In this document: piece after piece, positions 17,598 to 26,506 of the stretch
Numbering within the stretch: position 1 is the first letter of the stretch
Layout of the letters: each line of letters opens with the position of its first letter
Source of the DNA: an uncultured Clostridia bacterium
Lineage (GTDB): Bacteria; Bacillota; Clostridia; Oscillospirales; Ruminococcaceae
Length of the DNA stretch: 64,000 bases
Assembly (NCBI GenBank): GCA_947623585.1
Contig: CANQHA010000014.1
Location: 1-64,000 of the forward strand
Direction of reading: 5' to 3'
Translations under genes and position numbers: made by a program
Notes under the pieces: model-generated
Seen by the model: the letters and a program-made list of their open reading frames with translations, nothing else
What the model was told of the DNA's origin: nothing
Databases searched by the model: none

Positions 17598-17639
17598 CGG
17601 CGGCTTTCCGAGGCTGGAGAGCCGCCGTTTTGCTTTTTT
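17598..17639 (+). terminator. Terminator of groESL
   Basis: CGGCGGC and GCCGCCG arms (with extended CTTTCC/GGAGAG pairing partly mismatched) and TTTTGCTTTTTT. Confidence 0.8.
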
Positions 17640-17742
17640 CGAGCACCTTCGCCTGTACAGATTCACTGATTTCGACTTTGGCAAAAGCAGGGATTTCATC
17701 AAAATGTGCAAAAATCTGGTCAACTTTTGTTAATTGTGCTGA

Positions 17743-17771
17743 TTGAAAGTGAGACAGAAAGGTGCTATAAT
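17743..17771 (+). promoter_or_regulatory. Strong promoter of the CBM9-like surface protein
   Basis: TTGAAA, 17-base spacer and perfect TATAAT. GGAGGT follows at 17791 before the ATG. Confidence 0.8.
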
Positions 17772-17805
17772 AATCATACCAAATTTTATTGGAGGTAAAA
17801 ACCCT

Positions 17806-19566
17806 ATGAAAAAACTCTTAGCAATTTTTGTCGTAGCCGTCATGGTTCTCAGCCTGATGCCTATGACTATGAGCGCCGCTACCGCTGACTGGGTTGTCAA
17901 TTCGGTAGAAGGCACTGCCGTTATCGACGGCGTTAAGGACGAAGCCTATGACGCTTTTGAAGCTCTCGTATTCGAGACCTGCGGCGAAGGCTCTGGAAAC
18001 GGCGGAGGAGCAACTCTTGACACTCCTCTCGGATACGGCTACATCATGAACGACGCCGACTTTGTCTACTTCTTCATGGATGTTCACGATTCCGACATGG
18101 ACAACACTTCCGCCAACAACTACGAGCGCGACTCCGTTGAGATCTTCTTCATGGACGCTGCTGCTCTCAACGACGCCGGCAACCCTGTTACCGCAGGCGC
18201 CAAGGTTCAGTGGAGAGTCTGCTATGACGGCGACATGGGCGCTGACTCCGGTATTGTTCCCGTAGCCAACGACACCTGCGTTGTCAAGGTCAACGACGAC
18301 GGCTCCGGATACGTTGTTGAAGGTAAATTCCCGATCACCGAAGTTCTCAACAACCAGATCGAGATGCTCCTTCAGATCAACTCCGCTTCCGGCGGCGTCC
18401 GTTCTGCAACCGTTTACGCTTCCGGCCACCCCGAGGGCGACAACGGCTATCAGAGAAACAGCCGTGACACTACTTACGACTGCTGGATGACCCTTGCTCT
18501 TGCCGGCGATCATGCCGACACCCGCCGCGACCCCGTTGAGGTTCCTTATGAGTTCACCGCTAAGAACTATGTTGACGCTCAGTCCGCACCGTTCTTCTCT
18601 CAGCTCTTCGCTCAGGACGTTGTTTCTTGGGGTTGGTACGGAGTAGGTTCCGGTAAGGGCGGCGTTCTCGGCGACACTGTTGATTACAGCTGGAACGCTA
18701 TCGACCTCACTCAGCCTGTCTTCGACGCCACCAACACAAGCGATTGGACCGCTGCTCCTAACTATGCTATTCAGGTAAGCTGCAACGGCGTTCTCGACAC
18801 CGCCGGAGATAGCGCTCACTACGAGTTCTCCATCAGCGATATCGTCATCACCGCCGACGGCTATGACACCGTTACCATTCCTGCGCAGACCCTTGATTGC
18901 AAGTGGGTCGCCAAGGAAGAGTCTTGGGGTATCTCCGGAACCGACTCCTCCATCGAGCTCGGCGCTACTATCCGCGACACCCTCGGACTTACCGTTCAGC
19001 AGTTCTGCGAGGAATACATTCCCGCGATCTCCAACATCTCCTACTCTGTAACTCTTGACAAGTGGAACCTCGTCACCGCTGCCGACGTTCAGGCGTTCGT
19101 AGACGGTCTCGGAGCCCTTGAGGACGCATTCATCAACGAGTCTCTTGCCGAATACACCGACAGAGTCAACGCTGCTCTTGCAACCGCTTCCGCTGAGGGT
19201 GCAACTCCCGACGCTATCAAGGACGCCCTTGACGACGCCACCAAGGCTGTCAACAGAGCAAGAAAAGACAGTGAGAACAACGGTTATGTAAACGCCGCTT
19301 ATGCACACTGCGATTCGCTCCAGGCTATCGTCGATCAGATTCAGGGACTTTATGACGCCGCTGTTGCTGCTCAGTCCGCTCCTGCCGAAGAGCCTGTTGC
19401 TGCCGACAATGCTCCTGCCGATTCCGAAGCCAACGCTCCTGCCGATAGCGCTTCCTCCTCTTCTGAGGGCGGATCCTCCACCGGCCTGATCGTCGGAATC
19501 ATCGTAGTAGTAGTCGTCATCGTAGTAGTTGTCGCTGCTATCCTTCTCGGCAAAAAGAAGAAATAA
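17806..19566 (+). CDS. Membrane-anchored CBM9/DOMON-like surface protein
   Basis: Predicted 586 residues from ATG 17806 (GGAGGT upstream). Signal peptide (KKLLAIFVVAVMVLSLMPM, cleavage near SAA). Residues about 28-255 resemble the family 9 carbohydrate-binding module (VIDGVKDEAYDAFEAL, ADFVYFFMDVHDSD, RDSVEIFFMD), followed by a second beta-rich part, a helical segment (about 430-525), a Pro/Ala/Glu/Ser linker and a C-terminal membrane helix (GLIVGIIVVVVVIVVVVAAI) with LGKKKK. It probably displays a polysaccharide-binding domain on the cell surface. The strong promoter, terminator and uniform codon choice suggest high expression. The ligand is not known. Confidence 0.78.
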   Translation: MKKLLAIFVVAVMVLSLMPMTMSAATADWVVNSVEGTAVIDGVKDEAYDAFEALVFETCGEGSGNGGGATLDTPLGYGYIMNDADFVYFFMDVHDSDMDNTSANNYERDSVEIFFMDAAALNDAGNPVTAGAKVQWRVCYDGDMGADSGIVPVANDTCVVKVNDDGSGYVVEGKFPITEVLNNQIEMLLQINSASGGVRSATVYASGHPEGDNGYQRNSRDTTYDCWMTLALAGDHADTRRDPVEVPYEFTAKNYVDAQSAPFFSQLFAQDVVSWGWYGVGSGKGGVLGDTVDYSWNAIDLTQPVFDATNTSDWTAAPNYAIQVSCNGVLDTAGDSAHYEFSISDIVITADGYDTVTIPAQTLDCKWVAKEESWGISGTDSSIELGATIRDTLGLTVQQFCEEYIPAISNISYSVTLDKWNLVTAADVQAFVDGLGALEDAFINESLAEYTDRVNAALATASAEGATPDAIKDALDDATKAVNRARKDSENNGYVNAAYAHCDSLQAIVDQIQGLYDAAVAAQSAPAEEPVAADNAPADSEANAPADSASSSSEGGSSTGLIVGIIVVVVVIVVVVAAILLGKKKK

Positions 19567-19600
19567 TTGATTTCATCAATTGCATACCAATACTCTCTTC

Positions 19601-19638
19601 AAAGCAAGGACCCGCCTTTCGGCGGGTCTTGCTTTTTA
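19601..19638 (+). terminator. Terminator, strong
   Basis: AAAGCAAGGACCCGCC / GGCGGGTCTTGCTTTTT with a TTTC loop; nearly 16 paired bases. Ends the surface protein gene and also faces rpoD, whose stop is 43 bases away. Confidence 0.9.
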
Positions 19639-19680
19639 TCCGCGCAAAAAAATCCCCCTTGCGATGAAGGGGGATAGGTC

Positions 19681-20790
19681 TTAATCTATGAAGTCCTTGA
19701 CCTTGTTCGAGCGGTTCGGGTGGCGCAGCTTTCTTAAGGCTTTCGCCTCGATCTGCCTGATCCTTTCGCGGGTGACGTTGAACATCTGCCCGACCTCCTC
19801 GAGAGTGCGGCTGCGGCCGTCTTCAAGGCCGAATCTCAGTCTCAAAACCTTTTCCTCGCGGTCGGTAAGCGTTGAAAGCACCTGATTTATCTGCTCCTTG
19901 AGCAAAACGAGCGAAGCGGCCTCGGTAGGCTCGGGCGCGTTTTCGTCGGGAATGAAGTCGCCAAGGTGACTGTCCTCCTCCTCGCCGATAGGCGTTTCAA
20001 GCGAAACGGGATCCTGAGCGATGCGAAGAATCTCCCTCACGCGCTCGACCGGCATATCAAGCGACTGCGCGATCTCGTCGGCTGTCGGGTCGCGGCCGTT
20101 CTGGTGCAAAAGCTGGCTCGAGGTCTTTTTGACCTTTGTTATCGTTTCGACCATGTGCACCGGAATCCTTATGGTCCTCGCCTGATCGGCTATCGCCCTT
20201 GTTATCGACTGCCTGATCCACCACGTCGCATAGGTCGAGAACTTGAAGCCCTTTGTATAGTCGAATTTTTCGACCGCCTTGATAAGTCCGAGGTTGCCCT
20301 CCTGAATAAGGTCCAAAAAGCTCATGCCCCTGCCGCCATAGCGCTTTGCGATCGAAACGACAAGCCTTAGGTTTGCCTCGGCAAGACGTTTTTTCGCCTC
20401 TTTGTCGCCGTCCTTCATTCTCTGGGCGAGCTCGATCTCCTCCTCGGGCGTCAAAAGCGGAACTCTGCCGATCTCTTTGAGATAGATCTTGACGGGGTCG
20501 TCGATAGCTATGCTGTCGGCCGAGGCGTGCTCATAATCTTCGTCGCCCTCGCGTTCGGCGTCGGCGATGGTCTCCTCAAGCTCGATGAGATCGTCGATGT
20601 TTTCCGTCTCCATAACGATGTCGTCGATGATCTCGATTCCGTTGGCGGCGCAGGCGTCATAAAAGCCGTCTATGCGCTCAACATCGTAATCCATCTCTTC
20701 GAGCACTTCGGTTATTTCGCGCGTAGTCAGCTTGCCGACAGCCTTGCCGTGTTCCAGCAAACCTTCAATGGTAACTTTTTTTTCGCTCAT
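19681..20790 (-). CDS. rpoD: Primary RNA polymerase sigma factor SigA/RpoD
   Basis: 369 residues. Region 1.2 is [19 protein letters not shown], region 2 has [12 protein letters not shown] and [11 protein letters not shown], 2.4 is [17 protein letters not shown], and region 4.2 ends with [20 protein letters not shown]. The N-terminal 1.1-like part is shorter than in Proteobacteria, as usual in Bacillota. It directs housekeeping transcription. It follows dnaG by 24 bases in the dgt-dnaG-rpoD order, the conserved macromolecular-synthesis arrangement. Confidence 0.98.
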   Translation of the reverse strand: MSEKKVTIEGLLEHGKAVGKLTTREITEVLEEMDYDVERIDGFYDACAANGIEIIDDIVMETENIDDLIELEETIADAEREGDEDYEHASADSIAIDDPVKIYLKEIGRVPLLTPEEEIELAQRMKDGDKEAKKRLAEANLRLVVSIAKRYGGRGMSFLDLIQEGNLGLIKAVEKFDYTKGFKFSTYATWWIRQSITRAIADQARTIRIPVHMVETITKVKKTSSQLLHQNGRDPTADEIAQSLDMPVERVREILRIAQDPVSLETPIGEEEDSHLGDFIPDENAPEPTEAASLVLLKEQINQVLSTLTDREEKVLRLRFGLEDGRSRTLEEVGQMFNVTRERIRQIEAKALRKLRHPNRSNKVKDFID

Positions 20791-20813
20791 AATCTGCCTC
20801 CGTAATTATTATG

Positions 20814-22577
20814 TCAATTCCTTTTGGATTTGCTTAGCTCCGAATAAAATTTTCTGAGGTCGTCGTCCGACATCTCTGCGGGATCGTTTTCCGAAACGCC
20901 CTTTTTGAGAATGGCGATAAAGTCGTCGAGGGCTTCTCTGCCGACGGGAATTTCGCGGGAGCGGGCAAGAATACTTGATATTCTTCCCATTTCGTCGGCC
21001 GAAAATTCGCCGTTAAGCGTTCCAAGGCCGTAATCCGCGGTTTCCTCATAGCTTTTTTTGATCGCGGAGTAAAGTTTTTTGTAAAATCCCGTGACCATTT
21101 CGTCGGGGTGGAGCCGTTTAAAGACCTCCGAGGCGCCGTCGGGGTGAGAGAAAAGATAGGCGATGACGCCCTCCTCGGCCTTTGACTGCTTCGGATATTT
21201 TTTAGCGTCGGGGTTGACGTCGTCGCGTTTAACGCCCGAGGTGAGCTGAGTCCATTCTTTTTTGCGGGCTTGTCCTCTCTTTTTTTTGAGCAGCGCGCCG
21301 ACCTCGGCCGCGACTATCTCCTTTGAGACGTTTTGGTCCGAAGCCACCCGCGAGATATATACCTCGCGTTCGATGGGGCTTTCGATATCCGAAAGAACGT
21401 TTACCGCGCGTTTGAGATATTCGACCCTGCCGACGTCGCCGTCGAGGTCGAGACCGTTTTTAGCGTTTGCAAGGGCATAATCGGTCGAGCCCTCCGAGCC
21501 TCTCAAAAGCACCTTGAAGTGCTCGGCCCCGAATTTTCTGATATAGTCGTCAACGTCTTTAACGCCGTTTCCCGAGACCCTGACGACCTTTGTGCCGAGC
21601 CCCGCCGCCGAAAGTATCGAAATTGCGTTTTTCGTAGCTTTCTGGCCGGCCTCGTCGGCGTCATAGCATATGTAAACCTCGTCGCAGTATTGCGACATGA
21701 GCCTTGCGTGCTCGGGCGTTATCGCGGTGCCGCAGGTCGCGACCGCCTCGGTGAAGCCCGCCTGATGGAGCGAGATAACGTCAACGTTGCCCTCGCAGAG
21801 GATAAGCCTTTTCGACTTGACCGACTCGTTTTTTGCGAAATTCAGCGCAAAAAGGGTGCGGCTTTTTTTATAGAGCGGCGTCTCTCGCGAGTTGAGATAT
21901 TTTCCGCCCTTTGCGTCGGGGTCGAGAGTTCTGCCCGAAAAGGCGATGACGTTTCCGCGAATGTCAAATATAGGAAAGATAATTCTGTTCACAAAAAAGT
22001 CGAAGGTGCGGCCGTTTTTTTCGCTGAGAAGGCTCGCCGCGACAAGCTCATTCTCGGAATATCCGAGCCCGAGGAGGTGATTTTTAAGGCCTGTCCAATG
22101 GTTTGTCGCAACTCCGAGCCCGAAGCGCTTTATCGTTTCGGCGCTGAGGCCGCGCTTCTCGATGAGATATCTGAGGCCATCTTTTCCGGCCTCGGTCCTA
22201 AGATTCTGATAAAAATACCTTGCGGCGGCTTTGTTCATCTCCGAGAAGCGTTTTTTCTCACGAGCGGCTCGGTCGTCAAAGCCGTCCTCCGGCATAGGAA
22301 GCCCCGCCCTCTGTGCGAGCAGCTTTACCGCTTCAACATAGTCGAGGCTTTCGATCTTCATGATAAAGGTTATAACGTCTCCGCCGGCGCCGCAGCCAAA
22401 GCAGTAAAAGCTGCCGGTGTCGTCATAAACCGTGCAGGAGGGCGTTTTTTCCGAGTGAAAAGGGCAGAGGCATTTATAGTTGCGGCCGGCGCGCTTGAGA
22501 GAGACATAGCCCCTCATAACGTCGTCGATGCGGTTGGCGTCCTTCACTCTTTCAATGAATTCGGCGGGCAAAGGCAT
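20814..22577 (-). CDS. dnaG: DNA primase DnaG
   Basis: 587 residues. Zinc-binding domain with CPFHSEKTPSC and CFGCGAGGD (residues 36-66), then the TOPRIM core with EGNVDVISLHQAG and CYDADEAGQKAT, and a C-terminal helicase-binding domain. It makes RNA primers at the replication fork. It lies between dgt and rpoD; ATG 22577 has GGAGGGAG upstream. Confidence 0.98.
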   Translation of the reverse strand: MPLPAEFIERVKDANRIDDVMRGYVSLKRAGRNYKCLCPFHSEKTPSCTVYDDTGSFYCFGCGAGGDVITFIMKIESLDYVEAVKLLAQRAGLPMPEDGFDDRAAREKKRFSEMNKAAARYFYQNLRTEAGKDGLRYLIEKRGLSAETIKRFGLGVATNHWTGLKNHLLGLGYSENELVAASLLSEKNGRTFDFFVNRIIFPIFDIRGNVIAFSGRTLDPDAKGGKYLNSRETPLYKKSRTLFALNFAKNESVKSKRLILCEGNVDVISLHQAGFTEAVATCGTAITPEHARLMSQYCDEVYICYDADEAGQKATKNAISILSAAGLGTKVVRVSGNGVKDVDDYIRKFGAEHFKVLLRGSEGSTDYALANAKNGLDLDGDVGRVEYLKRAVNVLSDIESPIEREVYISRVASDQNVSKEIVAAEVGALLKKKRGQARKKEWTQLTSGVKRDDVNPDAKKYPKQSKAEEGVIAYLFSHPDGASEVFKRLHPDEMVTGFYKKLYSAIKKSYEETADYGLGTLNGEFSADEMGRISSILARSREIPVGREALDDFIAILKKGVSENDPAEMSDDDLRKFYSELSKSKRN

Positions 22578-22604
22578 ATAAACGCTCCCTCCTTTTTCGG
22601 TATA

Positions 22605-23609
22605 TTAAGTCATGCTCCAGCCTTTCGGAACGAAAATATCCAAAAACAGGTTGGTGCAGTATCCGTCGGTCATTCCGGCGATATAGTCGCAAATCGCGGT
22701 CTCGATCCCAAACCTTTCCGCAAGCCTGAGATAGTCGCTCGGAAGCGCCTCGGGCTTCTCCAAAAAGTGAGTATAGAGCTTTTCGATCATCAGCTTCGCC
22801 TTTGATTCCTCGGATTTGCAGACGGGATTTCGGTAAACGTTTTTAAACATGAACTCATAGAGAATATTTTTCGCCCTTTCAACCTCGGGGGAATATTCAA
22901 GTCTTTCCGCTCCGCTTTCGATAAGCGAGCTTACGAGCGCGGTTATTCTCTGAGATTTTGTGTGCCCCAAAATATCGACGGCTTCTTTAGGCAGGTCGTC
23001 CTTTGAGATGACGCCGGCGCGGATAGCGTCCTCAATGTCGTGATTTATATAGGCGATAACGTCGGCGAGCCTGACGACATAGCCCTCTTTTGTTGAGGCG
23101 ATCTGATCGGTGTGCTTTAAAATTCCGTCCCGAACCTCGGCGGTGAGGTTCAGGCCCTTTCCGTCTTTTTCGATATAATCGACGACCCGCAGACTTTGCT
23201 TATAGTGCTTGAAGCCGCAGGGCGAAATTTCCTCTAAAATCGCTTCTCCCGCATGGCCGAAAGGCGTGTGCCCAAGGTCGTGACCCAAAGCTATCGCCTC
23301 GGTGAGGTCCTCGTTGAGGCGAAGCGCCCGCGATATCGTTCGGGCGATCTGGCTGACCTCAAGGGTGTGGGTCAGGCGGGTGCGATAGTGATCTCCGGTC
23401 GGGTTGAGAAACACCTGAGTTTTTTGCTTGAGCCTCGCAAAAGCGTTGCAGTGGATAATTCTGTCGCGGTCGCGCTGAAAATCGGTGCGCAGAGGGCATT
23501 TCGGCTCATCACGAAGCCGCCCCGCGGTGTTTACGCTTAAAAAGGCGAGGGGAGACAGCACGGCTTTTTCCGCCTGCTCGGTAAATTCTCTCGGGCAAGG
23601 GTCTAACAT
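22605..23609 (-). CDS. dgt: dGTP triphosphohydrolase-like HD-domain protein
   Basis: Predicted 334 residues from ATG 23609 (AAAGGAG seven bases before it; an ATG nine codons earlier lacks one). HD-type metal motifs are RLTHTLEV and LGHDLGHTPFGHAGE, followed by DVIAYINHDIEDA. Such proteins hydrolyse dGTP to deoxyguanosine and triphosphate; Bacillota members are often called deoxyguanosinetriphosphate triphosphohydrolase-like. It is the first gene before dnaG and rpoD, linking nucleotide pools to primer synthesis. Confidence 0.9.
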   Translation of the reverse strand: MLDPCPREFTEQAEKAVLSPLAFLSVNTAGRLRDEPKCPLRTDFQRDRDRIIHCNAFARLKQKTQVFLNPTGDHYRTRLTHTLEVSQIARTISRALRLNEDLTEAIALGHDLGHTPFGHAGEAILEEISPCGFKHYKQSLRVVDYIEKDGKGLNLTAEVRDGILKHTDQIASTKEGYVVRLADVIAYINHDIEDAIRAGVISKDDLPKEAVDILGHTKSQRITALVSSLIESGAERLEYSPEVERAKNILYEFMFKNVYRNPVCKSEESKAKLMIEKLYTHFLEKPEALPSDYLRLAERFGIETAICDYIAGMTDGYCTNLFLDIFVPKGWSMT

Positions 23610-23766
23610 TCCGAACTCCTTTCGGCAAAAGGTCATTCCTTCCGGCTGCTTACATAGACTTTATACTACATAAAACGCTTTATACCTTTTATTTTTTTCA
23701 ATCTCGGAGAAAATTTTGTACGCTTGCACATAAATTGCACTAAAAATTTGTTGATTTTGCCGACAT

Positions 23767-24387
23767 TCAGGCGAAATCCGCAAAAAAGGTTTCCGAAAGC
23801 TCGGTCTTTATCTTTCCGTTCGAGACGTCTTTGAGCTTCAGGCAAAAGCTCTCGGCGATATCTTCTTTCACCAAAAGGCTGAGGGTAACGCTGTCCGAAA
23901 AATCCTGTCCGACGGTTTTGACCTCAAATTCGGGAAGAAGCCGCAAAATGCGCTCGTAGAGGGAATAGTCAAAGACGGCGGTGACGTTTTTCGCCTCGTT
24001 CATAAGCCTTATTTTAGCCGCCGCGACGGCTTTTGCCGCCGAGGAGGAATAAGCGCGGGTAAGCCCGCCTTTTCCGAGAAGTATCCCTCCGAAATAGCGG
24101 GTGACGACGACGCAGACGTCGGAAAGCCCCGATTTTTGAATCACCTCAAGTATCGGCTGACCCGCCGTTCCCTGCGGCTCGCCGTCGTCAGAGAAGCGCG
24201 TTTCAAAGCCCTCTCTGAGGGTATAGGCATAGCAGTTGTGGCGGGCGCGGCGATGCTCGGAGCGCACCGAGTCGATAAATGCCGCGGCCTCCTCAGAGGT
24301 TTTCACCGGCGATATTTTTGCGATGAATTCGGACTTTTCGATAACAAGGCTGTCCGAAGCGGGTTCCAGAACGGTTTTATAAGGCAT
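23767..24387 (-). CDS. yigZ: YigZ/IMPACT family protein
   Basis: 206 residues. Signature segments are KSEFIAKISPVKT near the N-terminus, RHNCYAYTLREG, DDGEPQGTAGQPIL and VVVTRYFGGILLGKGGLTRA. The family has an N-terminal UPF0029 fold and a C-terminal ferredoxin-like domain and is linked to translation control in eukaryotes, while its bacterial role is uncertain. Conserved motifs are intact and length is normal. GAGGTG precedes the ATG. It is cytoplasmic and lies between dgt and rpmE. Confidence 0.92.
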   Translation of the reverse strand: MPYKTVLEPASDSLVIEKSEFIAKISPVKTSEEAAAFIDSVRSEHRRARHNCYAYTLREGFETRFSDDGEPQGTAGQPILEVIQKSGLSDVCVVVTRYFGGILLGKGGLTRAYSSSAAKAVAAAKIRLMNEAKNVTAVFDYSLYERILRLLPEFEVKTVGQDFSDSVTLSLLVKEDIAESFCLKLKDVSNGKIKTELSETFFADFA

Positions 24388-24406
24388 TTCGCACCTCTTT
24401 TATAAG

Positions 24407-24432
24407 CAAAAAGAGGGTTTTGACCCTCTTTG
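24407..24432 (-). terminator. Terminator after rpmE
   Basis: On the minus strand AAAGAGGGT, loop CAAA, ACCCTCTTTTT. It lies just upstream of the yigZ start, so yigZ probably has its own promoter or reads through. Confidence 0.8.
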
Positions 24433-24441
24433 AATGCCGAT

Positions 24442-24657
24442 TTACTTTTTCTCGTTTCCGAGGCCGTAGCGCTTGTTGAAGCGGTCTACGCGTCCGCCGG
24501 TATCGACCAGCTTCTGCTTGCCGGTGAAGAACGGGTGGCACTTTGAGCAGATCTCGACTTTGATATCCTTTTTGGTCGAGCGGGTCTTAATGACATTTCC
24601 GCAGGCGCAGGTTATCGTGGTCTCCTCATACTTGGGGTGGATTCCTTCCTTAGCCAA
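24442..24657 (-). CDS. rpmE: 50S ribosomal protein L31 (zinc-binding type)
   Basis: 71 residues if the TTG at 24657 is used, with AAAGGAG about 12 bases upstream; a TTG at 24663 adds two residues. [14 protein letters not shown] and [13 protein letters not shown] are diagnostic. The CxC and CxxC residues form the zinc site of the C+ type. It forms the bridge near the small subunit. No ATG start is possible, so the annotation of the first residues is approximate. Confidence 0.95.
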   Translation of the reverse strand: MAKEGIHPKYEETTITCACGNVIKTRSTKKDIKVEICSKCHPFFTGKQKLVDTGGRVDRFNKRYGLGNEKK

Positions 24658-24850
24658 TTTCAAAACTCCTTTCCGAATCGGTTATTTATACCAATAGCAG
24701 CCCATCGTTCCGATCCGGACAGTAGTGCTATCAGATTTTCGTTATGCCGAAAATTCGGCGAGAACAAGTATAACACAATCGCGAAAAAATTGCAAGTGTT
24801 TTTTGAGATTTTCGGCCCGTTCCCGAAAATTTCTCATTATTTTTCAATGC

Positions 24851-25909
24851 TCACTCGATATTTATATTGAAATAGCTGAGGTCTACGCCCTGAAGATCGC
24901 TTCTTTCAAGAGCAGTGAACACCAAATAGCAGGCGTCGGGCGGCTCGCCGTCTTCGGGCTGGTTTGCGTCTATGGTAATATAAATTTCAAGGTTGTTCAC
25001 AAAAAGCTCGGTGACCTCGGGCTTTTCAAGCCCCGAGACGGGGATTATCGTCGCCAAAATGATGTATCGCTGGCAGATCTCCCAGTTATAAAGCGTGCCG
25101 ATGTTGTCTCGGAACTCGGTGTCAAGGTCGAACGCCTCGCGATAGGTGTCATAGAAATAGACGAGCTCCTCATAGCCGTCGATGGCGTCAACCGTCACCG
25201 AGGGAGAATCGGTGAGCGCGTCGGTGCGATAAGTAAAGTGGTCTCCGCTGACGAATTCGGGATAATAAAGCCTGAAGCTGTCGGCGTCAAAAGCCGAGTT
25301 GTTTTCGGGGTCTATTATCTCGGAGATATTAACGTTGAGCTTTCGGTCGCCGATCCGGGAAAATTCACCCTTGGGAGCGGTGAAGATCAGATGATACTGC
25401 GTCTCGCTGAGGGGTGCGTTCTCCGAGATGTGGCGGGTGATGTTTACGGTTATCGAATCCTCAGAGATAACGATCGGCTCGGCGGTGTGGTTGACGTAAG
25501 AGCTCGGCTCGTTGATGACGACGACCATGACGTCGGTGTCTTCGAGAAATTCGTCGCTGAACGAGCCCATCGCGAGAACGAACTGGTTTCCGTACAAAAA
25601 TTCCTGATAGGTGTCGGAGTAGTAGTCGGATATCTGCTGATGCGTTGTGAAAACGCGGTAATAGGGCAGCCCGAGGGTATCAAGCGGCGTGGAGCCTATG
25701 TGCATAGTGAGATAGCTTCGATATAGCTGACCGACGGCGACCTCTTTTTCTTCGTCGTCGGGAGTAACATTCGGCGCGGGCTGATCGGAGGAAATATCGG
25801 TCTCGGTAACTATCGGCGACGGCGCGATGTTTCCTCGGCACCCGCAAAGAAAGGCAATTACCGCCGCAAGCAGCACCGCAGCGGCTTTTTTCATCGGTTG
25901 CAGTTTCAC
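24851..25909 (-). CDS. Lipoprotein of unknown function
   Basis: Predicted 352 residues from GTG 25909, chosen because AAAGGAG lies ten bases upstream; ATG 25894 is too far from it. The lipobox is FLCGC, cleaving before Cys near residue 23. The mature part is acidic with several Ser/Thr-rich stretches; a middle section (PYYRVFTTHQQI, YSDTYQEF) and a repeat-like beta region follow. It is probably tethered to the outer face of the membrane. No family recognised. Confidence 0.75.
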   Translation of the reverse strand: MKLQPMKKAAAVLLAAVIAFLCGCRGNIAPSPIVTETDISSDQPAPNVTPDDEEKEVAVGQLYRSYLTMHIGSTPLDTLGLPYYRVFTTHQQISDYYSDTYQEFLYGNQFVLAMGSFSDEFLEDTDVMVVVINEPSSYVNHTAEPIVISEDSITVNITRHISENAPLSETQYHLIFTAPKGEFSRIGDRKLNVNISEIIDPENNSAFDADSFRLYYPEFVSGDHFTYRTDALTDSPSVTVDAIDGYEELVYFYDTYREAFDLDTEFRDNIGTLYNWEICQRYIILATIIPVSGLEKPEVTELFVNNLEIYITIDANQPEDGEPPDACYLVFTALERSDLQGVDLSYFNINIE

Positions 25910-26021
25910 GGCTCGCAGCTCCTTTCTTTTCGGTATTATCTGTCGCCCTGAAAAATATATGTGCCCGCGCAAATACAAAATAATTATAGCACATTGTTTA
26001 TGAATTTGCAAGAGATGATAA

Positions 26022-26102
26022 GATGCGTCCTGAGCGGACGCATCAAGAATGCAGAGGTCAGAGGGCAGATAGGCGGAATTTCAAGGAGTCGCCTTCGGCG
26101 AC
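26022..26102 (+). repeat. Hairpin plus degenerate 7-mer module, copy 1
   Basis: Hairpin GATGCGTCC/GGACGCATC (26022-26044, loop TGAGC), CAAGAA, a 7-base-period tract CAGAGGT CAGAGGG CAGATAG (26052-26072) and then TTTCAAGG with hairpin GTCGCC/GGCGAC. The reverse-strand copy is at 60791-60870. The tracts between the shared hairpins differ. Confidence 0.7.
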
Positions 26103-26171
26103 GGATAAAAATGCAGGGGATAATGAGAGGGGTAAGGGATAAGTCGAGGGGACGGGCGGCGTTCGGAGGGG

Positions 26172-26398
26172 AAAAAGGTATCCATATTTTCCTCTGCCGG
26201 AAAATATGGATGCTATTGTTTATCACCCCACCCCCGGCGCACGGACTGCGGAGAGGCCTGTTTTTATGAAGCCCCCGCCCCTCGAGGGGCGGGGGCGTTC
26301 GCTTTGTTACCTTTTAGACAAACGTACTGTGGGGGTGGGGTGACTAAAAATAGCATGAAATCATTACCTCGTGAGAGGGAATGATTGAATACCTTTTA
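26172..26398. repeat. REPIN-like palindromic element, copy A (complete)
   Basis: Starts AAAAAGGTA and ends TACCTTTTAT. Left hairpin stem ATCCATATTTTCC/GGAAAATATGGAT, then GCTATTGTTTATC, CACCCCACCCCCGG, a central GCCCCCGCCCCT/AGGGGCGGGGGC hairpin, GGGGGTGGGG, TAGCATGAAA and right hairpin ATCATTACCTC/GAGGGAATGAT. The whole is an imperfect inverted repeat. No coding frame spans it. The rest of 25910-26506 holds only the neighbouring hairpin module. Confidence 0.9.
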
Positions 26399-26506
26399 TC
26401 CGCTCGCCCGCCAAAGTCTCCCACAATTCCATGCTCGTTATTCCTCAAAACCTATAAACATCAAAACCTCCCCGCCCTGTTCGGACGGGGAGGCACAAAT
26501 TTCTCC

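Noticed and set aside
17818-19308. Minus-strand frame of 496 codons opposite the CBM9-like gene
   Set aside because: No ribosome binding site and low-complexity Val/Gly/Ser composition typical of antisense translation; the plus-strand gene has a signal peptide, domain and membrane anchor.
21333-22805. Plus-strand frame of 490 codons opposite dnaG
   Set aside because: Antisense shadow of dnaG, with no start signal or motif.
26172-26398. REPIN-like elements considered as simple Rho-independent terminators
   Set aside because: They are symmetric, 218-227 bases long, have fixed ends and lack consistent U-tracts; two of them do not follow a gene end in the right orientation.
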